Assembly: GCA_027924585.1 (NCBI GenBank) | Contig: BSBM01000486.1 | Location: 47,694,001-47,758,000, forward strand | Source of the DNA: Larix kaempferi | Taxonomy: Eukaryota > Streptophyta > Pinopsida > Pinales > Pinaceae | Direction of reading: 5' to 3' | Length of the DNA: 64,000 nt | Shown: positions 10,620 through 24,029 of the stretch, one piece after another | Layout of the letters: the number at the start of each line of letters is the position of its first letter | Position numbering within the stretch: position 1 is the first letter of the stretch | Translations under genes and position numbers: made by a program | Notes under the pieces: generated by a model | Databases searched by the model: none | Seen by the model: only the letters and a program-made list of their open reading frames with translations | What the model was told of the DNA's origin: nothing

Positions 10620-12290
10620 TTCTTAAGAGACAGAAGAAGAGAGTATACCTTTGATTCCGGAAGCTAAGATTTTTGCAATGATCTTATAAATGCAGTTGCA
10701 AAGAGAGATAGGCATGTAGCTCTCTAGACTAGCAGAGTTGTCAGTCTTAGGGATCAAGGTTATAAAAGTAGAGTTGAAGGCAGCTAGCACATTACCAATC
10801 ATTGTGGACTCTTCCACAACTCTAAGCAGATTGGATTCAAACATATCCATGAAGGTAGAGAAAAATTCAACTTGCTAGCCATCCAAGCCTGGGATTTTAT
10901 CTTTCTAAAGAGCCAGGATTGCATTTTTCATCTCCCCTAAGGTGATCTCTTCCATAAGTTCAATATTTTGAACATCATTGACATAAGAGGGGAAACGGGC
11001 TATGATTTTCATCATTTGATCAATAGAGGCAATGTCATCTTCCTTATAAAGACCCTTAAAGTGATGTAATCCTCCCTTAGCCAAATCATGAAACCCAGAC
11101 ACAAATACACCTTCATCATTGTCAAGCTTCCAAATAGAGTTTACATTTTTCCCGTGATTAATGAAGTTATGGAAAAACTTAGAGTTATCATCCCCCTTTT
11201 GTACCCAAACAACTTTACTTTCCAGGCGCCAAATGGCCTTATTTTCATCCAATATGTTCTTTTTCTTAATCTCAAGATCAAGAATCTCCTTCTTTTGTGC
11301 TTGAGTACTGAAACCAAAGAGATTAGAAGAGTAAAATATATCTCAAGAAGTCTCAACTATCAACAACTCAGCTTGTATTTCATTTCTCTTATCCTCAACC
11401 ACTTAATAGACATAGCTTTAATTCTTTTCAAATTGAAAAGGAATTGTAAGGCTATTGATTCCTTGCTATTATCATCAAAAGGAACCCATAGAGACTTAAC
11501 CAGATTCATATATCCCTTATCCTCAAGCCATTGTGCACAAAACTTATAAGGACTGGGGAGCTTGGGCATACCCATCTTAATCTCCAGGACAATAGGTGAA
11601 TGGTCTGAGTCAGCTCCAGAAGAAACCCATTTCTTGATGCAAGTAACTAACTTGAGAACCCTCTCATTTACCAAAAATCTATCAATCCTTTTATAGATAG
11701 ATTCCATCCCTACCCTCTTATTCCTCCACATTGGAAGATGAGTCACAAGGGCAATGTCAAAAAGGGAGAATTCCTCCAGTCTCCTTAAGAAGTAGTTTGA
11801 CAAAGGGTCTCTATGGGAATTATGACCCTAGATCTCAACATCTCCTAAAGTAAAATTCAAGTCCCCCCGTAGAATAACACTCTCCTCAGAGAAAAAATCT
11901 AGTTTAAAAATCTTCTCCCAAAAATCAACTCTATGTTGATATGGTCCATAGATGTTGAGGAAAGTAAAGCTTGAACCAAACCCCTGGAGAAAAGAGATGC
12001 TCCAAGGCGTGAACCCACAGCCCTTGATCTAGTACACAAGAGGACATTCATATTCCATCCTATCACCAATCCCTCATATCTGTCGATTGCGTCCAGGTAG
12101 ATGAAGTCCCATCCAAGAAACAAAATATTAAGATCATCAACTATTGCATCTCCACTCGCAATAGTTTCTTGAAAAAACAACACATTAGGCTTATGAGTCC
12201 CTACAATATGTTTCAGGGATGTTCTTTTAGTGGGAAGTCCTAACCCATGGCATTTGAGAGAGAGAACAAACATTAAGGACACCTAAGCTT
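10620..12290 (-). pseudogene. LINE ORF2 remnant: endonuclease and start of RT
   Basis: On the reverse strand, pieces of an L1-type ORF2 run in order from high to low coordinate. The AP-endonuclease N-terminus has LKCHGLGLPTKRTSLKHIV and LFFQET (about 12270-12130). The endonuclease end has RIDRFLVNE and SGADSDHSPIVLEI (about 11700-11570). The linker has VVWVQKGDDNSKFFHNFI (about 11210-11150). The first RT block has STFITLIPKTDN followed by the degenerate YMPISLCNCIYKIIAKI motif (about 10770-10660). The FADD box and everything after it are missing, so this copy lost its 3' half, unlike the plus-strand LINE. Stops and frameshifts separate the four readable blocks. Confidence 0.85.
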
Positions 12291-14009
12291 AGGATTTCCT
12301 GCTCTAAGAGTCTCATTGAGAATGAGTTGTTTTCTAGAACCAATATCACATAGAGCTTGGTCACAGAGAAATCAGTACCTGCAATTGTAAGTCAACAATT
12401 AATGAGGATTAGGTAAGACATACAATACATTGCAATGTAAAATTAATTGAGAAAAAGGAGAGGAAAAACCATGAATTTAAATAAAGTAAATAATGAAAAT
12501 AGGATAGAGGGAGAGAGGAATGAGAACTAAAAGTTCACTCTCTTGTCCTTCACACTACCCCCTATCTCTTCTATAACTTGTTGTATTTTCACTCTCAAAG
12601 GGATTTTTTCTTTTATTGGCCAAAGAGGAGCGAATGCACAAAGATCCATAATTTGCATTGTAACCAGAGGTTGTTAAATAAAAGAACTGAGCAACCATTC
12701 AATGATGGTTTTCTGGCTTGGGTTTCCAAGGTAAAATATATGTGTTTATGGTGTGTTTGATTTTAATGTTGTGCAAGTTATATGTGTGAATTATGTTGCT
12801 TGCATTTATGTATGATGTGTTGTTCTTAATGTGTTGATAGGGAAAATAAAGAAGTGCAAAATATATTCCTATGAATTTTACTCAAATTTTATGTCTCCAT
12901 TATCCATTAAAGAATGCTAATAACACCAAATTTACCACTATTAATTTTCCTAAGATTACATATATATCATTGACATTAAGTTACCATTGCAATTTAATAA
13001 TGAGGATTCTAACTCTATTTGCAAGAGAGAACACACTGCATGAATGAGACGGTTGGAATGGAAATTCTTTGCTTGAAGAAAACCATTAGCTATAAAACTA
13101 AAAAAACTTAGAAAATGCAACATGGCTATATGGCCCAACGTAGTCTTCCTTAATCAAATTTAGATAGAATATATCGATTGGGGTTGTGGTGTGCCTATGC
13201 TAGATTATGCTAGATGTGCCCTGCATAGCATTACAAGTTACCCCTGTCATCATTGTTAAGCATATCTTGTGGTTGTTCACTAGATGGTCTCTATTGGGCA
13301 TTGTTATGTGAGTTAGACATGAAAATGTGAGTTAGATAATGGAGATGACTGACATTTTTGTCATCTTAAGACTACTTAATATAATTTTGAAGTGAAACAC
13401 AAATTTCATTGACTTGCTTTTTCCTCTAGTCATTGGCATATATGATTCTATGTGACTTGTCTTGTCAAGCATCCAATGCGTTTGGCTGGTGCGAGGTTTG
13501 TCTTATGCCCATTTATCAAGAAGTCAATTCATTATTGTTACCAATTAGTTTCCTTCTCATATGATAAATAAGAACAATACTCTCATTTATTTTATGAGTA
13601 GCCATCTCGTGCATGTATTCATTAATCACCATTGCAATTCTACATTAAACAATTGCCATCTGGAGTAAAATATTTTTCCACATTCAACTGAACAAAATCT
13701 CAAAGAGTTTATTACTGGTAACTGTAACGCTTTCCAATAAGAAAAAAATGGCACTCAGTTGCTCCAGCATTTGTTAAGTGTTCTAATAGTTTCCGAAAAT
13801 AATGGTTTTATAAATTATGAGCAGGTTGAAATCATGACAATGAAATTATGCCCAAAACCATGAAATGATAGAATGAGAAAGTTGGAGCCATGGCATTTCA
13901 CATTTTATTAGTGATGAGAAGAAAATACTGCCCAAATGCAATCAGGGCAGTCATGGTGATGGGTGATTATTATAACTAATAATTTTTTTTAATATCATTT
14001 AGGGTAAGG
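12291..14009. other. Intergenic, no gene recognised
   Basis: AT-rich single-copy-looking sequence without long frames or recognisable motifs. The part just above 12.29 kb may be the 5' UTR of the reverse-strand LINE, but nothing proves it. Confidence 0.4.
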
Positions 14010-14345
14010 GCGAGACAGCAGCACCAGTAATTTTTACCTAGCACCACCAAGAGCAAAGGTAGGAGCTTACGCTACAGTAGCAAGACCCCCACTAAAAAGA
14101 GCATAGCCAGTAGCAGTTCCCAGATTATCCAGTCAATCCAGCACCAACAACAAGACTGGTAGTACCAGTAGATCCAACAGCAAGACTGGTAGCAACACCA
14201 GTAACAGATATATAAACTCTAGATTCAGAGCGGGATGTTCCATATACAAATCCATACTCAGCAACAGCTTCTCTACCACCAGCACAGCTGGATGCAGCTC
14301 AAGCTTTGACATGATGTGAGTCTGGACTCAGGGGCAGCTGGATGT
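14010..14345 (-). other. Low-complexity, partly open Gly/Ala/Ser/Val-rich stretch, unrecognised
   Basis: Composition rises sharply in C and G compared with both flanks, and CAGCA/ACCAG words recur. On the reverse strand one frame stays mostly open, with two stops, and reads Ala/Gly/Ser/Thr/Val-rich (for example VATSLAVGSTGTTSLVVGAG). The word gcagctggatgcagctcaag and a near-copy occur twice at 14286-14360. It could be debris of a low-complexity coding exon upstream of the gene-fragment cluster, but I do not recognise it. Confidence 0.25.
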
Positions 14346-14839
14346 AGCTCAAGCTTTGAGACTTTTGAGCCCGTACACCTATCAAAATTTCACTATCAAA
14401 AAAATATTTGGAGGATACATTTGTATTTATAAAGTTAAGTTGTATTTTTATTTATTTTAATTCTCGTCAATGATAAAAATAGTCTTTTCAAACGTTTTCA
14501 GCCAATAACAATTACACATCTATTAATATATTTTGTTAAATAAATATAGTTAAATAAATTAATTCATCAAACATTGCAAATTTAAAATAATTTTTGTATA
14601 CTGACACAAATTAATACGAAAAGGTGGAACATATAGTCTTTGCCTACGGCTTCAGGACATATAACATTGTTTATAGTTTTCATGTGTGAGCCTATTTTTC
14701 AAGACATATAACACTATTTATGGTTTTCATGTGTGAGCCTATTGCAGAAGCTTTGAGTATACAAGTTAAATTTGACTCTTGCTGGTATTTGTATCCTTCA
14801 TGGATATTTTCATGAAGTAGCTTGAATTTAGTATAATAA

Positions 14840-15960
<1,121 letters not shown>

Positions 15961-16089
15961 TCAGGATGAATCCCCTAATTTGAATTGCCCCTTCATTATT
16001 TAGTTTTTTTATAGGCAACTAAATTCGTGCAGTTTTGTATAACCTCATAGAAAACTTTCAACGTCCTCACTTATGTTTGCTTTGTGCAG

Positions 16090-16606
16090 AGACTGGTACT
16101 AAAAACCAAGAGCGTGGAGTTCATGCCCTTCAATTTATCACTGTTCACATTTCTCTGCAGTGTTTTCTGGTTGGCCTATGGTGCTATGAGCAAAGACATC
16201 GTGGTTATGGTAGGCGTTACAATAACTATAGAATAGATAGATATCCATGCAATGGAGTATCGAGTATCAAGTTTAGCTTTATGCATACTATCAACTAACA
16301 TGTAAATTATTCAATTCTTCATTCTTTATTCACTCTTTATTACATTGTTTTTTCACAAATAAACTTATTTATGTTTTTTTTGTTACTCTGCAGGCTTCTA
16401 AATTTTTTTGGTTTGCCATTGTCATCAGCTCAAATGATACTCTACGATATTTCCGCAACAACAAGGGCAAGCAATCCCTAGCTAAAAAAATTGATGCAGG
16501 AGAGAAGGAACTTGCGATGGAGATAATTCCTATAGAGGAAGTATCTCAAAAAGATGAGAACATGAATTCAACCCCTGTCCACGACATCGAAATGCAGTCA
16601 AAATAG
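16090..16606 (+). pseudogene. SWEET: SWEET sugar transporter fragment, two exons to the stop codon
   Basis: SWEETs are seven-helix sugar uniporters made of two triple-helix MtN3 repeats. Exon A (16090-16209) begins after a tgcag acceptor and contains the hallmark KTKSVEFMPFNLSLFTFL at the start of the second MtN3 repeat, then WLAYGAMSKDIVVM, ending at a GT donor. Exon B (16394-16606) has LNFFGLPLSSAQMILY, a one-base frameshift near the RNNKGKQ motif, then a charged cytosolic tail ending in a natural stop at 16604-16606. The first MtN3 repeat is missing and the Pro-Asn region around the second triple-helix core is altered. The intron is present, so the copy is genomic. Confidence 0.8.
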
Positions 16607-17204
16607 AGCTGGATCCACAGCCTCTAGCTATATATTTGGACTTCGTTCTTATGTGCCTCCTAAACTATTATAATTGGTTAAAATTATGGCATTTAGTCTA
16701 GTAGAAGTTTTTCTGTACATATTAACTCCTTTGTCACTAGTCTTGGTAGTCCTTTCAGAATCTTTGGTTCGGATCACACTGTATCAGCAAATATCTGGCC
16801 TCTTCTATTTTGTAATTGTTTGCTTAATTACTTTAATTGATATATTGATGGCGAAACCATACTGTATGTCGTGGGTGCAAATGTTTTTTATTACGACTAT
16901 ATAGTTTTAGTATATTATGTTCAATTAGTAAACCAGTGTAATCTATTTCCAATTTTAAGATTGCTTTGTGCGCGCACTATACACAACAAAAGCAACCGCA
17001 ATTCTCTGTCTATAGTGAAATATATAATGGTGCTTGCTATAGAGTGGACATTCATTTTCATCTGAATTAAAAATAACCCACATCAGTATTAGAGAAAGTT
17101 ATAATTGTGACTGATTAGTGTGGACACCCATTTTCAATTGGATTAAAAACCTTCCGAATAACCTGTTATAGAAAACTGCAATGAATTCCTATATTGCTGT
17201 GCAG

Positions 17205-18115
17205 TTCTTCTATTTCGACTCACTAGAATCTCTTCCTGTAGAATCCCTTGGGCCAGAGGACGTGGTGCCTTTGAATTGTCGTTATGATGCCCAAATTTCT
17301 GTGTTTGGAAAAGAGATGCAGAAAATGTTGCAAGATGGGAAATTATTTATTGTGGGGGCTGGTGCTCTTGGATGTGAGCTTCTAAAGAACTTAGCCCTCA
17401 TGGGATCCTCCTGTGGAAGTCAGGGAAATTTGACTATAACGGATGATTGACGTTAATATTGAGAAGAGTAATCTTAGCAGACAATTCCTCTTTCGGGATT
17501 GGAATATTGGTCAGGCAAATTCAAGTGTGGCAACAGCAGCCGCCACCGCAATCGACCCATATTTGTAGGTTGAAGCATTGCAAAATCGTGTGAGCCCAGA
17601 TACCCAACATGTCTTTGAGGATTCCTTCTGGAGCAATGAGGTTGATGTTGTTTTAAATTCTCTGAACAATGTCAATGCTAGGCTGTATGTAGATTCAAGG
17701 TGTGTTTACTTCCAGAAGCCATTGCTAGAGTCTAGGAACCAAGTGCAACACCCAAATGGTTATCCCTCACTTGACTGAGAACTATGGAGCATCACGAGAT
17801 CCTCCTGGAATCCCTCACTTGAATGAGAACTATGGAGCATCACGAGATCCTCCTGAAAATTAGGCGCCCATGTGCACGCTTCACTCGTTTCCACATAATA
17901 TTCACCGTTGTCTCACATGGGAAAGGTCCAAATTTGAAGGTCTCTTAAACAAAACTCCGGCTGAAGCAAACACTTTTCTTTCCCAACCACAAGAATACAT
18001 AGTGGCAATCAAGTCTGCAGGGGATGCTCAGGCCTGACAACTTCTGGAATCTGTTGTCTATTGTTTGGTTTCACAGAGATGTCTAACATTTGAAGAATGC
18101 TATGTAGCATTTAGA
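17205..18115 (+). pseudogene. UBA1: UBA1 (E1) fragment 2: second adenylation domain region
   Basis: After a gtgcag acceptor the exon starts [11 protein letters not shown] and continues through SRYDAQ-like [11 protein letters not shown] and the nucleotide-binding loop [19 protein letters not shown]. After a frameshift near 17446 it continues with [18 protein letters not shown], then [20 protein letters not shown] and YFQKPLLES. Beyond 17740 it decays: the cysteine-loop region is only partly readable (APMCT equivalent near 17870), and the last match is near 18110. A 48-bp internal duplication and several stops add to the damage. In E1 this part binds ATP and ubiquitin. It probably belonged to the same UBA1 copy as the fragment at 14840, with the intervening exon lost. 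Confidence 0.85.
17763..17858 (+). repeat. 48-bp tandem duplication inside the UBA1 fragment
   Basis: The word tccctcacttga starts at 17763 and 17811, each followed by tgagaactatggagcatcac and gagatcctcctg. One substitution separates the copies. It duplicates the [13 protein letters not shown] block of E1. Confidence 0.85.
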
Positions 18116-19022
18116 TAAATTTGTGATGTGGTTAATACAGATCTAGGAGTCTAGTAGGCGTTCAGTTTTGTAATGGTTAATCCATGTCTAGTACTGAGTT
18201 CTTGGAGTGAAGTTAGTTTTAGAGTTGAGGTAGAAAGATCCATTTCAATTTCAAACAATATATTTTGTTATCTAGTCCAAGTTTACATGTCCAGTTCAAT
18301 GAATTTCAACAACTTTAAAATAATTACTATGTTCGAGTTATATGTTGGAGATGTGTCTCGACTTATGTTTGTGTTTATATGTACAGATGTTTAGGTTTTA
18401 AATTCGTATGGGTAGATTGACGAGTTCAAAATATATGTAGAAATTTCAGCAGTTCATTTGGATAACAACCGTTACCATTCCATGCTACAATAGTACGGCT
18501 TGACTTAATAGTTAGATCGACTGAACATTGTATATTGCATACTATTTACTAACTGTCCAGCAACGAGGTTTTGCATACAAAGACTGTTCTCTTATTTTCT
18601 CATTAATAATGGATGTCAATTTGGTCGACACTATTTGCACGGAAAAAATAATCACAAAAGTAGCTTTAATGTTCTTTGAAATGTCAAAAGTTTTTTAATT
18701 ATTTTTTTTAACAGTTTTTTTAAGACACAATTGGACACGTTGTAAAAATAATAAGAAAATATTATTTAATTTTTTAATTTGTGAAGTTGTTTAATTTTTT
18801 TAATTTGTTTACTTATTAAATTACTATTTTTTATTATTTTATAATATTTTTTTATTATAAAAATCTAAATAATATCTTTTATTTCAAAATCCTCAAATTT
18901 TATTTAATAAATTACTCATTTTAAGTGTAGGGTCACTAGTTCAAAACTGTGTAGGTACTAGCTTAACAACAACAACAACAAAAACAAAAAAATAGATTGT
19001 CCATTCTCGCTAGCTCACTCAG

Positions 19023-19126
19023 TTAAGGTGTGGGTCTGGTCAAATCACAATTGAAGTATGAATCTTTCACTTGGTTAAGGTGTGGGTCTAGTCAAATTAC
19101 AATTGAAATATGAATCTTTGATTAAC
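19023..19126. repeat. 52-bp tandem duplication
   Basis: ttaaggtgtgggtct starts at 19023 and 19075, each followed by [g/a]gtcaaat[c/t]acaattga and a[a/g]tatgaatcttt. The preceding gctagctcactcagttaag text resembles the start of tRNA-derived plant SINEs, but no B box or tail is clear. Confidence 0.65.
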
Positions 19127-20764
19127 TAATAGACGCACCCCAAGATGAGATGTAAAACATAATAATTAAATTCCAAAACGAACGACCCTAATGGGCATAG
19201 TAGTAAGTGGGCAATGCAACAAGGTCTTTCTATTGAGAATATATGATTAATTAAATTAGAATTCACCTTGTGGTAATTTAAAATTATATGTTGTAGATTC
19301 TCATAAGAATATTGAATGAAACATTTTAAATTTTTAACAATGTTTTGAGATTTATTGATGATTGCTATTACGGTTAATGTGTATTTGTTCATATATATGA
19401 GTGCACTACATATTCGCAAAAAATGCAATGAAGATTAATATTGGTTTATATGTAACATGTTGTGTGAATTGTTGCAATGTCATTTTTAGATGGAACGGAA
19501 AATGGCCATTTCAGTTATGTCATTTATTTGTTTTGTATTTTTAAATTTGTAATAAGAGTCAATATTTTTGGTTGGAAAGAGGAGATACCTTACCTTTCCA
19601 CAACTACTAAATTTAAAAATAAATCTCTTGAATAAGCTTAAAATCGATATCTAAGTCTCAAACTAAGGATAACCTTAGCTTATTGCAACCATAATGATTT
19701 TGCAATATGTTATAATGATTATTCTAAGGATCTTAGCATTAAAACATTAAGGAATATAGAGGAATTTATGATTGCTAATTTAGTGGGTTACTTTAATAAT
19801 AATTAAGTATTTTTTCAAAATTAATTCAAGTTTATTTTCTTTTATCTCAAGATTGAGAAATATTATTTTTTTATAATAAAAAAAATATAGATGTTAATGG
19901 AATACACTTTATATGGTAAAAGAAAGAGTTACCTTTTGAGTGAATTAATTACCTATAATGTTTTTTACATAAGGATATATATTTTTCTTTTTAAAATTAT
20001 TATAAAATTAAAGTTAATTTTACATTTTCTACTAAAACAAAAAAAATCTATATTTATTATATTATTTTTTTACATAATATATGTAAATACTCGAAGGACA
20101 TCTAAATTTAGGTGTTAATGTGTATCTATGTGAGGTGTTGTGTCACTTGTTTTTGTGTTAATGTTGTGCTAGGTTCAATAATTAAGTGGTGGTGTCACTA
20201 TGCATGATGAAGGTGGTGTCAGTTAAGTGGTGGTGTTGGGTCTAGAGGTATCAAAAAGCTTGAGAGTATCAATTTCAATGTTTTATGTACTTAGAATGTT
20301 GGTGTTAAGAAAATTAATATTTGCATCTCAAGTTTTGGGATACCTTTTAACACAATAAAATATATGGAGTTAAAATGGTTATGAGCCAATCTTTGTGATT
20401 AAATGAATTTGTTTTTCATTAATAAATTTATTTTAAATGATGAAATTTATACAAAATATTGTAATTTTAAATGATTTTGATATTATATTAATTAAAACTA
20501 AACTAGTAATTCTCAATATTATTAAAAAATTATATTTAAAAAATATTATACAAATTTATATTGTATAAAATAGTATAGTAAATCAATTACATTAATAAAT
20601 TGTGTAAAATTTAAGAGTTATTAAATTATAAAGATAGGGTCATAAGGAAGTAGAAATCAATGGTGCATAGACCATTCAAGAACCACATAAATTTAGCTAC
20701 ACCCTATAAGACAATTTTCAAATTTCAATTTTGTTAACTTAAAATGTAGTAACTTTATGCTATA

Positions 20765-20895
20765 AAAATTGAGGCAAATTTTGATATAAAAAATGCTACA
20801 ATTGTTAATATTAGTCACTATAATTCTTGAGGTGAATTTGATAGAAAAATGCTACAATTGTCAATACTAGCCACTAAAATTCTCGAAGTGAATTT
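20765..20895. repeat. Diverged tandem duplication of about 60-65 bp
   Basis: Two neighbouring copies share aaaaatgctacaattgt, a[t/c]a[t/c]tag[t/c]cacta and aattct[t/c]ga[g/a]gtgaatttt with scattered changes. It lies in AT-rich spacer with no gene nearby. Confidence 0.5.
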
Positions 20896-22237
20896 TAAGG
20901 GTAATATAGTATAGCTATTACCCTAGTTAACTATTAAGCCAATAACTCTTAATTGGTTTTAAACTTACCTATAAGTTAACTATCCTTAATATATGTATAT
21001 ACATGATATTAACCATATTAAGGTATATTAAGTTAACTATAGTAATATATTATTCACTTAATATTGAATCACCTTATAAGTATAGAATATGATTAATTAT
21101 ATGTATATATATAGAATATGATTAATTATATATATATATATATAATTTAGACTAAGAAATGGTAAACTACTTTTCATTCATATTTACTTGATTTATCTAA
21201 ACCATAAATATTACAAAATTTAAACTATGTATATTTAGAATTTTATCATCGATTAATATAAATGTATGCTAATAAGATCCTCTCACTCCATTAGTAACAT
21301 AGTCAATATCTATGTGATTGATGTCTCTAAAAAAAGTGAATGGGAACTTGACCAACTCTTTGATGTGAGGGTTATCATATTGATATGGATTCAATGCTTC
21401 TCTTTTCTATGTGATTGAAAACCCCTTGGGTGTGATATGGATTCAATGTCTCCCTTTTTCTTTTTCTATATGTTGAAAACCCCTCGGGTGTGTTAGAAGA
21501 GACATCATAAATCCAACAATTTGGATTTTAGAATAAAAAATATTTTATAATGAGTTGAGTTCTATTGGTGTAAAGCATTTTAAATTAATGATATTTATAC
21601 ACTTCCATAGACTTTAGCGAACAATTCACTCTGAGTAGGGGTCCATTATCCCACAAATAAGGGACCCCCTTGTGTCATACACCGATTTGGTGTCTGGCTT
21701 GGTTGTGACCTTAAAATTAGTTTATTATTATTATTACAATATTTTGGAAGGTGACAAAAAAATGGCAGTGATGACCACTATCACTCGATGTGAGTTGACT
21801 CATCATTGTTATTCAAAATCACACCACTTGAAATAACTCATTGGTAGTCCATAAAGAGGCAAACTTCCACTTTTACTATATGTCTCTAAGTCTTGAGTTG
21901 TTAACTTGTTTCCTTACATTCAAGGAAGACAAGCTCTTAACCAATTAGAAGCAATTTAAGGTCTTTACTTCAAAATCTTAGTGACAACCTCAAACAATTA
22001 AACAATGAAAAATTTACCTTTATTTAAACAATGAATAGAATTTGGTTACGTCTAAATTTTTTAGTTGGAATGCCTAATATGTTGTTTCCTAGATAATACA
22101 TCAGTTGGGTAGCTGAATTGTAAGAGTTAGAGAATTGGCTGTGTTTTAAGGCTAATTAGAGTAGATATATCCAAGTTCAAAGCTAAGTTATTAGGTGGTT
22201 AAAATTTCTCAAAAGTGAGATAAATACACCAGTCGCA

Positions 22238-22397
22238 ATGAAAGGAGTAGGGAGATTATTCTCTACCACAAAGAATGCCATTTCATTTATTTCTAACAGA
22301 ATCAATAAAGCTGAGGAGTATGCAAGCAATCACAAGTATTCTATGATGTTAGAACTTAGTCGAAAGGGTTTTTGCCCCTTTATCTTCTCAACCAAGG
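22238..22397 (+). other. Unrecognised candidate first exon
   Basis: An ATG at 22238 opens a 53-residue frame starting MKGVGRLFSTTKNAISFISN and ending FIFSTK directly at a consensus donor (aag|gtaagc near 22397). Codon texture is less AT-biased than the flanks. No continuing exon could be found downstream, because a foldback element follows within 700 bases, and I recognise no family. It may be an orphan exon of a captured or decayed gene. Confidence 0.25.
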
Positions 22398-23035
22398 TAA
22401 GCATTTTTTATTTCCAGTTTTTGCTTTTAACGTCCTTTGAGACCTACCTATTTTAGAGGACCTTTCTCAAATAACCAGAATTGAACATTTAATTTAATAA
22501 AAAAATTGATGGAGGATGTTGGATTTTTTTTCAAAGATCTGGATTCTATGTTTGAACTGCTTGCTCACGGAATTTTCTAGTTTCATTTTAATTTTATGGG
22601 AAAAAAGATATCCAGAGAGAATTATAATCATTAATGTCTCTATTTTTATTTCTAATGGATTCTAGGAAGGAGAGTTTAGGAGGAGTATCTTTTGTCTTCT
22701 CTGGCTTGTGTTGTGTGTGTCCAGATGATGGATTGGACTTGATTCTTAATAATTTTACCCTCTTCTATATATTTCAAATATGAATGTTAAATTGGCTTTA
22801 GGAATGTCTGATATTGAGCATGACTATCTTGAAATTGATGCCAAATGTTGAGCATGATTATTTTGAAATTGAAACCCTTTAATTGGAACTAGAATTAACT
22901 TAGAGAGAAATCCTAAAGGATATGCCACTTTATTTTCAATAAGCTTTCAACTAAGGAGGTACCACTGAGACAACATTCACAAGGAAGTGTACCCATAAAT
23001 CAAACAGAAATCCAAATAATCTTAGTGCAGAGTGA

Positions 23036-24029
23036 GGGAAGATGGTATCCCATCAACCTTTGACTCATGCTGTGGTGTTAGTCCTATTCACACGAAATCA
23101 TAGGCATGTCCCAAAAGATGTAACTATTTACGAGACCATGCCTTTGGCCATGATAAACGACCGACAATGGACAAGTTAGAAGTAGCCCAAAGGTACAGTA
23201 ATCTGTATATAATAATCATTATTTGACAAGATAATAGACTTATTGCCTACATCAATGTAGCACATATGTAGCTTGAAACAACTTAGTGGATGAAAAAACT
23301 GTTACTCCTTAACATATTTCACTGACCTCTATTCCTGCTTAATATAACTTGTCAAACTATCCATCGGAACTATCCAAACAACATCTATCATTAATTTTTA
23401 TAGATGCAATATAGCATAAAATAAGTTTAACCATTTTTTTCTAGGTGCCTGACATTTGTGGCCTAGTTCATTATTATAGATGCAAAAACAGATAGAAAAA
23501 ATTAACCATTTTTAGAAGGCCTACATTCGTGGCCTAGTTTCACATGTGGAGGGAGTAATAATTAATTTGTGATAAGTCTGTATTGACTTTACTTTCGCTT
23601 TTTTAGAACAAGAGAATTTCCGCAAATTAATTATTACTCCCTCCACATTACTGTGAAACTAGGCCATGAATGTAGGCCTCCTAAAGAAGTTAATTTTTTC
23701 TATCCATTTTTGCATTTATAATAATGAACTAGGCCACAAATGTCAGGCACCTAGAAATAATAACAGTTTTTTCATCCACTAATTTGTTTCAAGATACATA
23801 TGTGCTACATTGATGCAGGCAATAAGTCTATTATCTTGTCAAATAATGATTATTATATACAGATTACTGTACCTTCGGGCTACTTCTAACTTGGCCATTG
23901 TCGGTCATTTATCATGGACAAAGGCATGGTATCGCAAATAGTTACATCTTTTGGGACATGCCTGTGATTTCATGTGAATAGGACTAACACCACAGCATGA
24001 GTCATAGGTTGATGGGATACCATCTTCCC
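23036..24029. mobile_element. Foldback element with long inverted arms
   Basis: The outer ends are exact inverse copies: gggaagatggtatcccatca at 23036 is matched in reverse complement ending at 24029. The two arms stay complementary inward through several hundred bases (tgctgtggtgttagtcctat on the left against its complement at about 23974-23995). They meet at ggagggagtaataattaatt near 23549-23568 and its complement ending near 23642, leaving a loop of about 50 bases. The left arm has an extra segment of about 130 bases (about 23.31-23.43 kb). No coding frame is present, so it is a non-autonomous foldback or long-TIR DNA transposon. I could not define a target-site duplication. Confidence 0.8.

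Larger units (their letters stand above)
18116..22237. other. AT-rich intergenic DNA, no gene
   Basis: Long AT-rich spacer with microsatellite-like TA stretches around 21.10-21.14 kb, a 52-bp tandem duplication at 19023-19126, and diverged tandem copies near 20.77-20.90 and 21.39-21.49 kb. No credible coding or RNA gene. Confidence 0.5.

Noticed and set aside
19005-19060. tRNA gene or SINE head
   Set aside because: gctagctcactcagttaag is reminiscent of an A box, but there is no cloverleaf, no convincing B box and no tail.
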